Counted from the first letter of the stretch, positions 1-6,093 are shown. The stretch: 7,330 nt of DNA from an uncultured beta proteobacterium (GCA_903914985.1 CAIWRE010000066.1:1-7330), one strand, 5' to 3'. Translations and numbers: made by a program. Notes: generated from the letters alone by a model not told the origin.

Positions 1-1
1 C

Positions 2-1324
2 ATGGACACCGTACTTGCGGACTTGACACTGCAGGCTATTGCCCAACACCAGCCGCACTTGTTGCTCTTGTCCGTCCCCTTTCCCGGGGCCATGTACGGC
101 GCCCTGCGCATTGCCCAGACAGTGCGCAAACACCATCCCGCGATCCGCATCGCGCTAGGAGGCGGATACGTCAACACAGAGTTGCGGGAGCTGAGCGACC
201 CACGCATGTTTGACTACGTGGACTTCATCACCCTGGACGCGGGTGAGCGGCCTTTGTTGGCGCTTTTAGAGCACCTGCGAGGTAAACGTTCTCAAAGTCG
301 CTTGGTGCGCACCTTTGTGCGCGACACCGCAACAGGCACGGTCAAATACCAAAATTGGGCCGAGCCCGATGTGCCCTTTGAAGACGTGGGCACGCCCACC
401 TGGGACGGTTTGCCGCTCGGGAGTTACCTCTCGCTCTTAGACATGCTCAACCCCATGCACCGCATGTGGAGCGACGGCCGCTGGAACAAGCTCACCGTGG
501 CCCAGGGTTGTTACTGGAAAAAGTGCAGCTTTTGCGACGTCAGCCTGGACTACATCTCGCGCTACGAGACCGCGTCTGCGGCCACGCTGGTAGACCGCAT
601 GGAGGCCATCGTCGCCGAGACGGGGCAAACCGGTTTTCATTTTGTGGACGAAGCCGCGCCGCCCAAGATGCTCAAGGCCTTGGCGCAGGAAATTTTGCGG
701 CGCAAGCTGCAAGTGTCCTGGTGGGGCAACATCCGCTTTGAAAAGAGCTTTACGCCCGAGCTTGCGGAGTTGCTGGCACAAAGCGGCTGTATCGCCATGT
801 CCGGCGGGCTGGAGGTTGCTTCCGACCGCCTGCTGGACTTGATGAAAAAAGGCGTGTCCGTGGCCCAGGTGGCGCGCGTCACGAAAGGTTTTTCAGACGC
901 TGGCATTTTGGTGCACGCCTACCTCATGTATGGCTTTCCGAGCCAAACAGTGCAAGACACGGTGGACGCACTGGAATACGTGCGCCAGCTGTTCGAAGCA
1001 GGTTGCATTCAGAGCGGTTTTTTTCACCGCTTTACCTGCACCGTGCATTCACCGGTGGGCAAAGACCCCGACGCCTATGGCATCACCCTGGCAACATTGC
1101 CGCCGGTCACTTTTGCGAAGAACGACATTGGCTTCACCGACCCCACGGGCGTCGATCACGACCTGTTAGGCCGGGGATTGAAAAAGGCCATTTACAACTT
1201 CATGCACGGCCTGGCGCTGGAAAACGATGTGCGCAGCTGGTTTGATTTGCCAAAAGGCAGCTGCCCCAAACCGACAGTAAGTCGCAAGCGCATTGCGCAG
1301 GCGCTGGCGGAGCGCGGGGCTTAA
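2..1324 (+). CDS. B12-binding-type radical SAM protein, 5'-truncated by the window edge
   Basis: This is a probable radical SAM enzyme with an N-terminal cobalamin-binding-like Rossmann domain; substrate unknown. Seen: about residues 15-95 have the alternating strand/helix pattern of a B12-binding domain, with a hydrophobic LLLLSVPFPG strand and a glycine turn ALGGGY (G53-G55). A radical SAM core follows, with its [4Fe-4S] cysteines at C170, C175 and C178 in AQGCYWKKCSFCD. The motif SGGLEVAS near residue 268 resembles the SAM-binding glycine region. The cysteine spacing is CX4CX2C, not the usual CX3CX2C. The first ATG lies at base 2, but the first strand and the B12-ligand loop of a full domain are missing, so the true start is probably upstream. 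The family often exceeds 500 residues. The protein ends 4 bases before the convergent sulfatase stop. It has no SPASM-like extra cysteine cluster, so it does not look like an anaerobic sulfatase-maturing enzyme. Confidence 0.85.
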   Translation: MDTVLADLTLQAIAQHQPHLLLLSVPFPGAMYGALRIAQTVRKHHPAIRIALGGGYVNTELRELSDPRMFDYVDFITLDAGERPLLALLEHLRGKRSQSRLVRTFVRDTATGTVKYQNWAEPDVPFEDVGTPTWDGLPLGSYLSLLDMLNPMHRMWSDGRWNKLTVAQGCYWKKCSFCDVSLDYISRYETASAATLVDRMEAIVAETGQTGFHFVDEAAPPKMLKALAQEILRRKLQVSWWGNIRFEKSFTPELAELLAQSGCIAMSGGLEVASDRLLDLMKKGVSVAQVARVTKGFSDAGILVHAYLMYGFPSQTVQDTVDALEYVRQLFEAGCIQSGFFHRFTCTVHSPVGKDPDAYGITLATLPPVTFAKNDIGFTDPTGVDHDLLGRGLKKAIYNFMHGLALENDVRSWFDLPKGSCPKPTVSRKRIAQALAERGA

Positions 1325-1351
1325 GCCTTCAGGCGCGCCGGGCAGCGCGCC
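1318..1351. repeat. Palindrome and GC hairpin at the convergent gene ends
   Basis: Two adjacent symmetric elements cover the tail-to-tail junction. GGCTTAAGCC at 1318-1327 is a perfect 10-base palindrome spanning the radical SAM stop codon. GGCGCGC at 1332-1338 and GCGCGCC at 1345-1351 form a 7-bp all-GC stem with a 6-base loop inside the last codons of the sulfatase. Neither is followed by a T-run on either strand, so this is not a standard intrinsic terminator. It could still slow or stop transcripts from both sides, since there is no other room for a terminator between the two genes. Confidence 0.35.
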
Positions 1352-3116
1352 GCCGACGCCACCACCAAACCCCACCCGCCAACAGTGCCAGGACTGCCAG
1401 CAAGGCCGGCAGGGCCTCTCGCAGCTTGGGCAGAACATAGTGGTGGACTGCGTAATGCATGGCCGCTTGTTGAAGGTCAAAACCGTCCGGTACGGGCAGC
1501 ACCTTGTTGCGTTGAGCGTAATCGGCGTAGTCCGCCTGCATGCTTTGGAACCGTTCCGGCATTGCCTTGCTCAGGTCATTCGTTTCCCCGGGATCACGCG
1601 CCAGGTCATACAGAGCCCATCTTCCATCGCCCAAGGGCGCAATGTTCTTGACCAGTTTGTAGTTGCCTTTGTACAGGGCTGCGCTGCCCGCAAGTTCGTA
1701 ACCCACCGGTTCATCAGCGCGATAAATCGCCGGGCTGGTGCCTTTCAGCAAAGGCACCATGCTTCGGCCATCCATGGTGACTGCAGGTGCGCCCTGATAG
1801 GTGTCGCCGTGGGCGGGCACCCCGGCCATTTCGAGCAGCGTGGGCATGACATCTTTGACCGTGGTAAACGCGTTGGAGCGTGTTCCATTGAGAATCCCTG
1901 TGCCACCCGAAATGATGAGCGGGACCCGCAGGCCTCCCTCGGCCGCAAAGTACTTGTAGCCGTTCCAAGGCGATGCAATCGCGCTGGCCCAGCGCGGTCC
2001 ATTGGCCGAGAAAGTACCCTTCTCCCCCAGATTGGGCCCCTCTGTGCGGTAGTTGGCACGCACCCAATGTTTGGACGCGGTAATGTTCATCGGGTCGGCG
2101 GGGTCAGGCCCGTTGTCTGACAAAAACACAAACACCGTGTTGTCAAATTGGCCGGTCTTTTTGAGGTGCGCAATCAAGCGGCCGATTTGAAAATCAGCGG
2201 CCTGCGCCATACCGGCGTACACCTCCATATGTTGAGCGTGCAGACGTCGCTGCTCAGGGTCTAGCCCCTCCCACTCAAGGCTGCGAGGCATGGACGCCAA
2301 AGGCGCATCGGCGGGGATCAAGCCTAAGCGAACGGCGTTGTCGTGACGGGCCTTGCGCAGTGCAGACCACCCGGCGTCGTATTTGCCTTTGTACTGATCG
2401 ACAAATTCCTTGGGCGCCTGCAGCGGGATGTGATTGGCCTGGAAGCCGATATAAGTGAAAAACGGCTTGCTATCGCTTTGTGCGGACAGGTACTCAATCG
2501 CCTTGTCGACAAAGAACTTCGAAGAATAGAAATCCTGCGGCACAGTCGCTGGACGATCACCCTCGAACCAATACGCCTTGTCGTACAGCATCATGTAGGT
2601 GCGGTTCTCCCAGTTATCCGAGCCGCTGTCGGCCTGAATAAATGAGCGCTCAAAGCCACGGCGCGCAGGCAATTTTTCGGGTGTCTTGCCCAAATGCCAT
2701 TTGCCGGTGATGTAGGTGTGGTAGCCCTGGTCTTTGAGTTGTGTGGCCAGGGTCACGGCCTGGTCGCTGAGTACCCCCGCGTAACCGGGCTTTCCTTGGT
2801 GTTGCGCAGGCATGGATTCAGGCATATTGCCCACGCCCACCCGATGGTGGTCTGCACCTGTGAGCAGCATGGCCCGCGTCGGCGAACAGGTGGCGGCCAC
2901 ATGGAAGTTGGAAAAGGTCACGCCGCGGCGGGCCAAACTATCGATGTGGGGCGTCGAAATTTCGCTGCCCAAGGCGCCAATATCACCAAAGCCCCAATCG
3001 TCGGCCACCAGCACGACGATATTGGGCGGTGCTGCCAAGGCCTGCGCACACCATGCCAAAGGCGCCATGGCAGCGCAAAGCGATTTCCACCAGAAAACTG
3101 CTGGCTTCGTCGTCAT
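1329..3116 (-). CDS. Exported S1-family sulfatase (arylsulfatase-like) with C-terminal membrane anchor
   Basis: A 595-residue sulfatase that hydrolyses sulfate esters; substrate unknown. Residues 1-28 form a signal peptide ending in AQALA, so the enzyme acts outside the cytoplasm. The mature part opens with the metal-binding NIVVLVADDWGFGD (D39, D40). C77 in CSPTRAMLLTG is the Cys of the CXPXR signature, converted to formylglycine in active enzymes. GKWHLG (138-143) and LSDNGPD (D334, N335) supply further conserved metal/sulfate ligands. The C-terminus is unusual: a hydrophobic stretch at about 567-586 ending in WWW, then RRRRAARRA, which suggests an inner-membrane anchor with a cytoplasmic basic tail. 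I chose the ATG at 3116 because it gives a normal signal peptide. An in-frame TTG at 3131 would add five residues. No formylglycine-generating enzyme is in the window. It is divergent from the crotonase gene and convergent with the radical SAM gene. Confidence 0.93.
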   Translation of the reverse strand: MTTKPAVFWWKSLCAAMAPLAWCAQALAAPPNIVVLVADDWGFGDIGALGSEISTPHIDSLARRGVTFSNFHVAATCSPTRAMLLTGADHHRVGVGNMPESMPAQHQGKPGYAGVLSDQAVTLATQLKDQGYHTYITGKWHLGKTPEKLPARRGFERSFIQADSGSDNWENRTYMMLYDKAYWFEGDRPATVPQDFYSSKFFVDKAIEYLSAQSDSKPFFTYIGFQANHIPLQAPKEFVDQYKGKYDAGWSALRKARHDNAVRLGLIPADAPLASMPRSLEWEGLDPEQRRLHAQHMEVYAGMAQAADFQIGRLIAHLKKTGQFDNTVFVFLSDNGPDPADPMNITASKHWVRANYRTEGPNLGEKGTFSANGPRWASAIASPWNGYKYFAAEGGLRVPLIISGGTGILNGTRSNAFTTVKDVMPTLLEMAGVPAHGDTYQGAPAVTMDGRSMVPLLKGTSPAIYRADEPVGYELAGSAALYKGNYKLVKNIAPLGDGRWALYDLARDPGETNDLSKAMPERFQSMQADYADYAQRNKVLPVPDGFDLQQAAMHYAVHHYVLPKLREALPALLAVLALLAGGVWWWRRRRAARRA

Positions 3117-3190
3117 TGCGCCAAACCCCAAGCCTGATATGGGCGCCCAGCTCTAGAATGATTTATTACTCCTACCCGAGGCTCCCATTC
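3117..3190. promoter_or_regulatory. Divergent intergenic region between sulfatase and crotonase genes
   Basis: These 74 bases lie between two divergent starts and must hold the promoters of at least one gene. TAGAAT at 3154-3159 is one base from the sigma-70 -10 consensus, reading toward the crotonase gene. No convincing -35 box lies 16-18 bases upstream (the sequence there is near AGCCTG). TGGGCGCCCA at 3140-3149 is a perfect 10-base palindrome just upstream of that -10 and could be an operator. An AT-rich patch (ATTTATTACT, 3161-3170) stands out in a GC-rich background. The promoter call is tentative. Confidence 0.35.
3178..3181 (+). promoter_or_regulatory. Ribosome binding site GAGG for the crotonase gene
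   Basis: GAGG ends nine bases before the ATG at 3191. This favours that start over in-frame ATGs further upstream (3158 and 3029), which would add unrelated sequence to the crotonase fold and run into the sulfatase gene. Confidence 0.55.
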
Positions 3191-3916
3191 ATGCACGATC
3201 CACTTGTCACTCGCCACGACACCCAAGGCCTTGCCACCCTGACATTGAACCGACCTGACAAACTCAACGCGCTTTCGCCCGACAGTTTTGTCGCACTGCG
3301 CACCCACCTCGACGCCATCAGCACCGATGACACCATTGGATGCGTGCTGCTGCAAGGGGCCGGACGATCGTTTTGCGCGGGGCACGACCTGTCCACCATC
3401 GGCGCCGACAGCGATGAGAGTTACGCCGCTGAAACGATTGATGCACTGGCGCGACTTCCCCAACCCACGGTGGCCCGGATTCACGGTCACTGCTTCACCG
3501 GCGGGTTGGAGCTTGCCCTGGGCTGCGACATCCTCATGGCAGGCGAGTCGGCCAAGTTGGGCGATACCCATGGTCAATGGGGTTTGGTGCCCGTTTGGGG
3601 TATGTCGGTGCGCTTGCCTCAGCGGGTAGGCCGCGCGATGGCCAAAGAACTCATGTTTACCAGCCGGCGTATCAGCGCGCGCCAAGCTTTGGCTCTCGGC
3701 CTGGTGGATCACTGCTGGCCCGATACTGAGCTGGACGGGGCGATTGCCACGCTCGTGGCCGAAATATTGGCCAACTCGGCAGGCACCAATCGAATTGTGA
3801 AGGCGCTTGTCGCAGCGGCGGACGAGCGCACGCACGAGACTGCCCTGAAATTCGAGCGGGAATTGCCTTTTGGACTTCCCGCCGACATGGCGCAGCGCAT
3901 GCAGCGCGCTCTTTAG
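3191..3916 (+). CDS. Enoyl-CoA hydratase/isomerase-family (crotonase) protein
   Basis: A 241-residue cytoplasmic crotonase-fold protein, expected to act on an acyl-CoA thioester. It is close to the usual 250-260 length. The N-terminal strand has the typical GLATLTLNRPDKLNALS. RSFCAGHDLS (60-68) is the first CoA/oxyanion-hole element, and GHCFTGGLELALGCD (99-113) holds the second oxyanion-hole glycines and E107, which matches catalytic Glu144 of rat mitochondrial hydratase. The second hydratase Glu (164 in rat) falls on H127 in LGDTHGQWGLVP. Hydration by the two-glutamate mechanism is therefore doubtful, and an isomerase, hydrolase or other one-glutamate crotonase reaction is equally possible. 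RRISARQALALGLVD (159-173) is the conserved C-terminal helix segment. The gene stands alone on its strand. The neighbouring NMO-like gene is convergent, so the two do not form an operon. The physiological pathway is unknown. Confidence 0.9.
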   Translation: MHDPLVTRHDTQGLATLTLNRPDKLNALSPDSFVALRTHLDAISTDDTIGCVLLQGAGRSFCAGHDLSTIGADSDESYAAETIDALARLPQPTVARIHGHCFTGGLELALGCDILMAGESAKLGDTHGQWGLVPVWGMSVRLPQRVGRAMAKELMFTSRRISARQALALGLVDHCWPDTELDGAIATLVAEILANSAGTNRIVKALVAAADERTHETALKFERELPFGLPADMAQRMQRAL

Positions 3917-3942
3917 CGCACCCATCCCGGGATCGAATGCGC
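3916..3942. repeat. Nested inverted repeats between convergent genes
   Basis: The 28-base gap between the crotonase and NMO-like stop codons contains the perfect palindrome ATCCCGGGAT (3924-3933). It is enclosed by GCGCA (3916-3920) and TGCGC (3938-3942). Together they could fold into a stem with internal asymmetry on transcripts from either side. There is no T-run, so this is at best a weak bidirectional termination or RNA 3'-end element. Confidence 0.3.
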
Positions 3943-3944
3943 GG

Positions 3945-4880
3945 TCAGCCAAAGTTAGCCGCCTGCGCCATTCCCCCGAGTCGGGCAGAAATCGCCTGAA
4001 ACTGCGCGACAGTGTCCGCAATGATTTTTTCCACCGACTCCACACTGTGGATGAGACCCGCCGACTCGCCGGCCAAGGCCGGTGCGGCATTCATATCACC
4101 ACCAAAATACACCTGCTGAATGCCGTTGAAAGTCTCAGGACCCATCAGCCCGGCTTCGTGGATGGTCTGGGTGTAGTCGGTCTTGAGTGCCCGGATACAG
4201 GGGCTGGATTTGGTATTGAGCATCCACGTGCCCGTGGTGGCGGCGTCCACAATGGCTTGCTTGTAATGGCTGTGCACCGGGCTTTCGGCACTGGCCACAA
4301 AGCGGGTTCCCATTTGAATCGCTTCCGCGCCCAGCGCAAAGGCTGCGGCCATGCCCCGGCCATCGACAATGCCACCGGCGGCGATCAGCGGCACATCCAC
4401 CTTCTCGCGAATGGCTTGCAGCAGCACCAGGGTGCTGACCTCTTCAGGGTTCTTGAAACCGCCGCCCTCGCCGCCTTCGACCACCAAGCCGTCCACGCCC
4501 GCGTCCACACACTTGAGTGCAGCGTCCAGCGTGGGCACGGCGTGGTAGACCACGATGCCCGCCGCTTTCAAAGGCGCAATGAACTTGGCAGGACTGCCGG
4601 CCGATGTGGTCACGAAGCGGATGCCCGATTCACAGACGAAGCGCAGCATGGCGTCGTCTTTCAAAAAGCGGATGGGAAGATTGACGCCAAAGGGCAAACC
4701 GCGTTCCACCATGGTGCGGATTTCACGTTGGCAGTTTTCGGTCTCACCCGACGAGGTTTCAATAATGCCCAAGCCCCCGGCACGGGACACTGCGCTGGCC
4801 AGTGTGCTGCGGGCAATCCAGCCCATGGGGGCTTGGACGATGGGAAAACGGGCGCCGGTGTGGGCTAGAAATCGGTTCAT
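3945..4880 (-). CDS. Nitronate monooxygenase-like (2-nitropropane dioxygenase family) FMN protein
   Basis: A 311-residue TIM-barrel flavoprotein of the NMO/FabK superfamily, likely cytoplasmic. Known members oxidise nitronates to carbonyl compounds and nitrite using FMN and O2, or reduce enoyl-ACP (FabK). Seen: the N-terminal FMN motif IVQAPMGWIARSTLASAVS (14-32) with AGGLGII; GVNLPI (65-70); GVDGLVVEGGEGGG (128-141); VDVPLIAAGGIVDGRG (161-176) and ALGAEAIQMGTRFVAS (182-197), the phosphate-binding end of the barrel. Where characterised NMO and FabK enzymes have the active-site His of a GGH motif, this protein has F142 (GGGFKN). The chemistry may therefore differ, and the name should be read as a family label. 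There is no clear Shine-Dalgarno before the ATG. The stop of the 81-residue upstream gene lies 14 bases away, so translational coupling in a two-gene operon is plausible. Confidence 0.88.
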   Translation of the reverse strand: MNRFLAHTGARFPIVQAPMGWIARSTLASAVSRAGGLGIIETSSGETENCQREIRTMVERGLPFGVNLPIRFLKDDAMLRFVCESGIRFVTTSAGSPAKFIAPLKAAGIVVYHAVPTLDAALKCVDAGVDGLVVEGGEGGGFKNPEEVSTLVLLQAIREKVDVPLIAAGGIVDGRGMAAAFALGAEAIQMGTRFVASAESPVHSHYKQAIVDAATTGTWMLNTKSSPCIRALKTDYTQTIHEAGLMGPETFNGIQQVYFGGDMNAAPALAGESAGLIHSVESVEKIIADTVAQFQAISARLGGMAQAANFG

Positions 4881-4894
4881 AGTGTGTGTTGGTT

Positions 4895-5140
4895 TCAGGC
4901 GCGCACGTCCACGTGATTGCCCTTGTCTTTGGAAGGCGCGGGTGCGCGGCTGTTGTTGACCATGGCGACGGTCGAGCTCTGCGGCCGTCGCACCACGTCC
5001 TGAGGTTGGTTTTGTTGGCGCAATTCCAGCTTGCGCTGGGTGTCAACCCTTTGCGGCTTGGGTGCTGGGGCGGCGACTGAGCCTCTAACAGCGGAAATGC
5101 CCATCAAAGTCTCCAGGTAGTGAGCTTTGAGTGTAGTCAT
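4895..5140 (-). CDS. Small hypothetical protein (81 aa), upstream partner of the NMO-like gene
   Basis: I do not recognise this protein. It starts MTTLKAHYLETLMGISAVRG, then becomes a low-complexity, hydrophilic chain rich in Pro, Gln, Arg, Lys and Ala (for example PAPKPQRVDTQRKLELRQQN), and is probably largely disordered. There is no signal peptide, membrane segment or Cys pair. The reading frame stays open upstream to 5356, but that would overlap the divergent J-domain gene, so I place the start at the ATG at 5140. AGGG lies three bases before it, closer than ideal; an ATG at 5181 would add 14 residues. It is on the same strand as the NMO-like gene with a 14-base gap, so the two are probably cotranscribed. 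The evidence that it is real is its position and the otherwise unfilled slot between two genes. No function can be assigned. Confidence 0.55.
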   Translation of the reverse strand: MTTLKAHYLETLMGISAVRGSVAAPAPKPQRVDTQRKLELRQQNQPQDVVRRPQSSTVAMVNNSRAPAPSKDKGNHVDVRA

Positions 5141-5212
5141 TTGCCCTGTCGTTGACCCTGGCGGTGCGGCAAACGGCACCATGGGGTGTAAACGCGGCGA
5201 CAATAGAGGGCT
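5141..5212. promoter_or_regulatory. Divergent intergenic region upstream of the J-domain cluster
   Basis: These 72 bases separate the 81-residue gene (-) from the J-domain gene (+) and should carry the promoter for the + strand cluster. GGTGC (5163-5167) and GCACC (5176-5180) form a short inverted repeat with an 8-base loop. TTGACC at 5152-5157 resembles a -35 box, but 17 bases further on is GGCACC, so no -10 pairs with it. AGAGGG (5205-5210) is a Shine-Dalgarno-like purine run, only two bases from the ATG at 5213. No promoter can be called with confidence. Confidence 0.3.
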
Positions 5213-5497
5213 ATGACGGACCATTACAGCGCACTGGGCGTACCCAGCAGTGCCAGCACTGCCGACATCAAAACCGCGTTCCGGCGATTGGCCGCGCACT
5301 ACCACCCCGACCGCAATGCCAGCCCGGACGCCCCGGCACGCTTTCGCCTGGTTCAAACGGCCTACGAAGTGCTGTCCGATGACGACAGGCGCCAGGCCTA
5401 CGACGACAACCGCCGCCGCAATTTACTGGACGACCCGCTGCAAACCGCACGCGACATCTGGGGCAACTACCTGTCCCGGATCACCGAAACCCCTTGA
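5213..5497 (+). CDS. J-domain-only protein (type III DnaJ-like co-chaperone)
   Basis: A 94-residue protein consisting almost entirely of a J domain. Such domains bind an Hsp70 (DnaK-type) ATPase and stimulate its ATP hydrolysis. Seen: DHYSALGVPSSAS (3-15) is the helix I/loop segment, helix II runs over 17-30, and the invariant HPD is at 31-33 in HYHPDRN. Helix III is at about 41-55 with the typical FRLVQTAYEVLSD, and RRQAYD follows at 59-64. The last 30 residues hold only a short amphipathic segment. The Gly/Phe region, zinc fingers and substrate-binding domains of DnaJ are absent, so any client must be brought by a partner protein or the short tail. It is the first gene of a cluster: the next starts 10 bases after its stop. 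The complete HPD suggests it is functional. Which Hsp70 it serves cannot be seen here. Confidence 0.92.
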   Translation: MTDHYSALGVPSSASTADIKTAFRRLAAHYHPDRNASPDAPARFRLVQTAYEVLSDDDRRQAYDDNRRRNLLDDPLQTARDIWGNYLSRITETP

Positions 5498-5507
5498 GAC
5501 GACACTG

Positions 5508-6044
5508 ATGCGAACCTCTGCTTTTTTTGGCCAACTGCGCTCGGCCTATGCCTCTGAAATCGACGATATGACCTTCGACTCCGAGGGCAAGAACGTGCTG
5601 AACCAGCGTTTGGCGCAGCGGCGCAAAGAACTCGGCTTCCTGCGCCAGATGATGGAATTGAGCCCGGAGATGGTCTCGGTGGTGTTTCACCAGGGCTTTC
5701 GATTCAAGAACCCGGCACTGATTGAACACCTGCTCACCCTCGAATCCGATGAATTTCCCGACTGGGACACCTTGTCTGCCGCTGTGGTGCTGGAGCCCTG
5801 GGCGCGTCAATTGGCCGATGAGTTGTGCAAAGAACCCATGGGCGAATGGTTGTTGACCGTCGCCGCCGGACTGGAATACCTGTTTGCCAAACCCGAACGC
5901 GCCGCTGCCCACGACGACAGCGACGAAGACGACGCTGACAAGGACGACCACCATGGTGAAGATGACGAAGAAACGGCCGCCCGCGAGCGCGAAGAGGCGG
6001 GCCAGGACTGGATGGTGGAACAAGGCTTTGACCGCAAAGAATGA
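5508..6044 (+). CDS. Uncharacterised 178-aa protein with acidic C-terminal tract
   Basis: I do not recognise this family. The protein is soluble, with no signal peptide or membrane segment. Residues 1-130 are mostly helical in pattern and contain a basic patch NQRLAQRRKELGFLRQM (32-48). W86, W98 and W114 sit in a compact second half (FPDWDTLSAA, LEPWARQLADEL, MGEWLLTVAAGLEYLF). Residues 135-163 are dominated by Asp and Glu with a few His, and are probably disordered. The end is EEAGQDWMVEQGFD; the QDWM motif (166-169) recurs in the next gene. The start at 5508 was chosen because it follows the J-domain stop by 10 bases. Reading further upstream in this frame only shadows the J-domain gene. 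The Shine-Dalgarno is weak (GAGA), so coupling to the upstream gene is likely. The position suggests a partner or adaptor of the J protein, which is inference only. Confidence 0.8.
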   Translation: MRTSAFFGQLRSAYASEIDDMTFDSEGKNVLNQRLAQRRKELGFLRQMMELSPEMVSVVFHQGFRFKNPALIEHLLTLESDEFPDWDTLSAAVVLEPWARQLADELCKEPMGEWLLTVAAGLEYLFAKPERAAAHDDSDEDDADKDDHHGEDDEETAAREREEAGQDWMVEQGFDRKE

Positions 6045-6082
6045 CGCCCCAACCACGCTCCGACAGTCTTGCCGCTCAAACT

Positions 6083-6087
6083 AAGGA
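6083..6087 (+). promoter_or_regulatory. Ribosome binding site AAGGA for the 251-aa gene
   Basis: AAGGA lies six bases before the ATG at 6094 and is the clearest Shine-Dalgarno sequence in the cluster. It sits in the 49-base gap after the 178-residue gene, which shows no obvious terminator or promoter. The gene is therefore probably translated independently within a common transcript. Confidence 0.65.
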
Positions 6088-6093
6088 TTCCCC

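Noticed and set aside
1011..1033. Inverted repeat AGCGGT/ACCGCT around a run of seven T inside the radical SAM gene
   Set aside because: The T-run is mostly in the loop rather than after the stem, and the site is mid-gene (encoding Gly-Phe-Phe-His), so it is not a terminator.
1293..2120. A 275-codon open frame on the + strand opposite the sulfatase gene
   Set aside because: It lies fully antisense to a sulfatase with all signature motifs, its translation shows no recognisable domain, and long shadow frames are expected in GC-rich coding DNA.
2..3116. Idea that the radical SAM protein is the maturase (anSME) of the adjacent sulfatase
   Set aside because: The protein has a B12-binding-like N-terminal domain, CX4CX2C spacing and no SPASM-type cysteine cluster, and the genes are convergent rather than cotranscribed.
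3113..4090. A 325-codon open frame on the - strand opposite the crotonase gene
   Set aside because: It is antisense to a clear crotonase and runs across two gene ends; the composition is that of a shadow frame.
3870..4868. A 332-codon open frame on the + strand opposite the NMO-like gene
   Set aside because: It is longer than the NMO-like frame, but that frame carries the FMN-binding motifs and this one carries none.
3191..4880. Crotonase and NMO-like genes as a joint catabolic operon
   Set aside because: They are on opposite strands and convergent with a 28-base gap, so they cannot share a transcript.
5181..5207. CCCCAT on the - strand as a heat-shock sigma-32 -10 element near the J-domain gene
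   Set aside because: It points toward the 81-residue gene, not the J gene, and no CTTGAA-like -35 lies at the right distance.
5141..5356. Upstream extension of the 81-residue gene to 153 codons
   Set aside because: It would overlap about half of the divergent J-domain gene; the internal ATG at 5140 avoids this.
5481..6056. A 191-codon - strand frame with Val/Phe-rich, membrane-like stretches
   Set aside because: The hydrophobic run is the reverse complement of the GAC/GAT/GAA tract in the 178-residue gene, which yields Val and Phe codons automatically.
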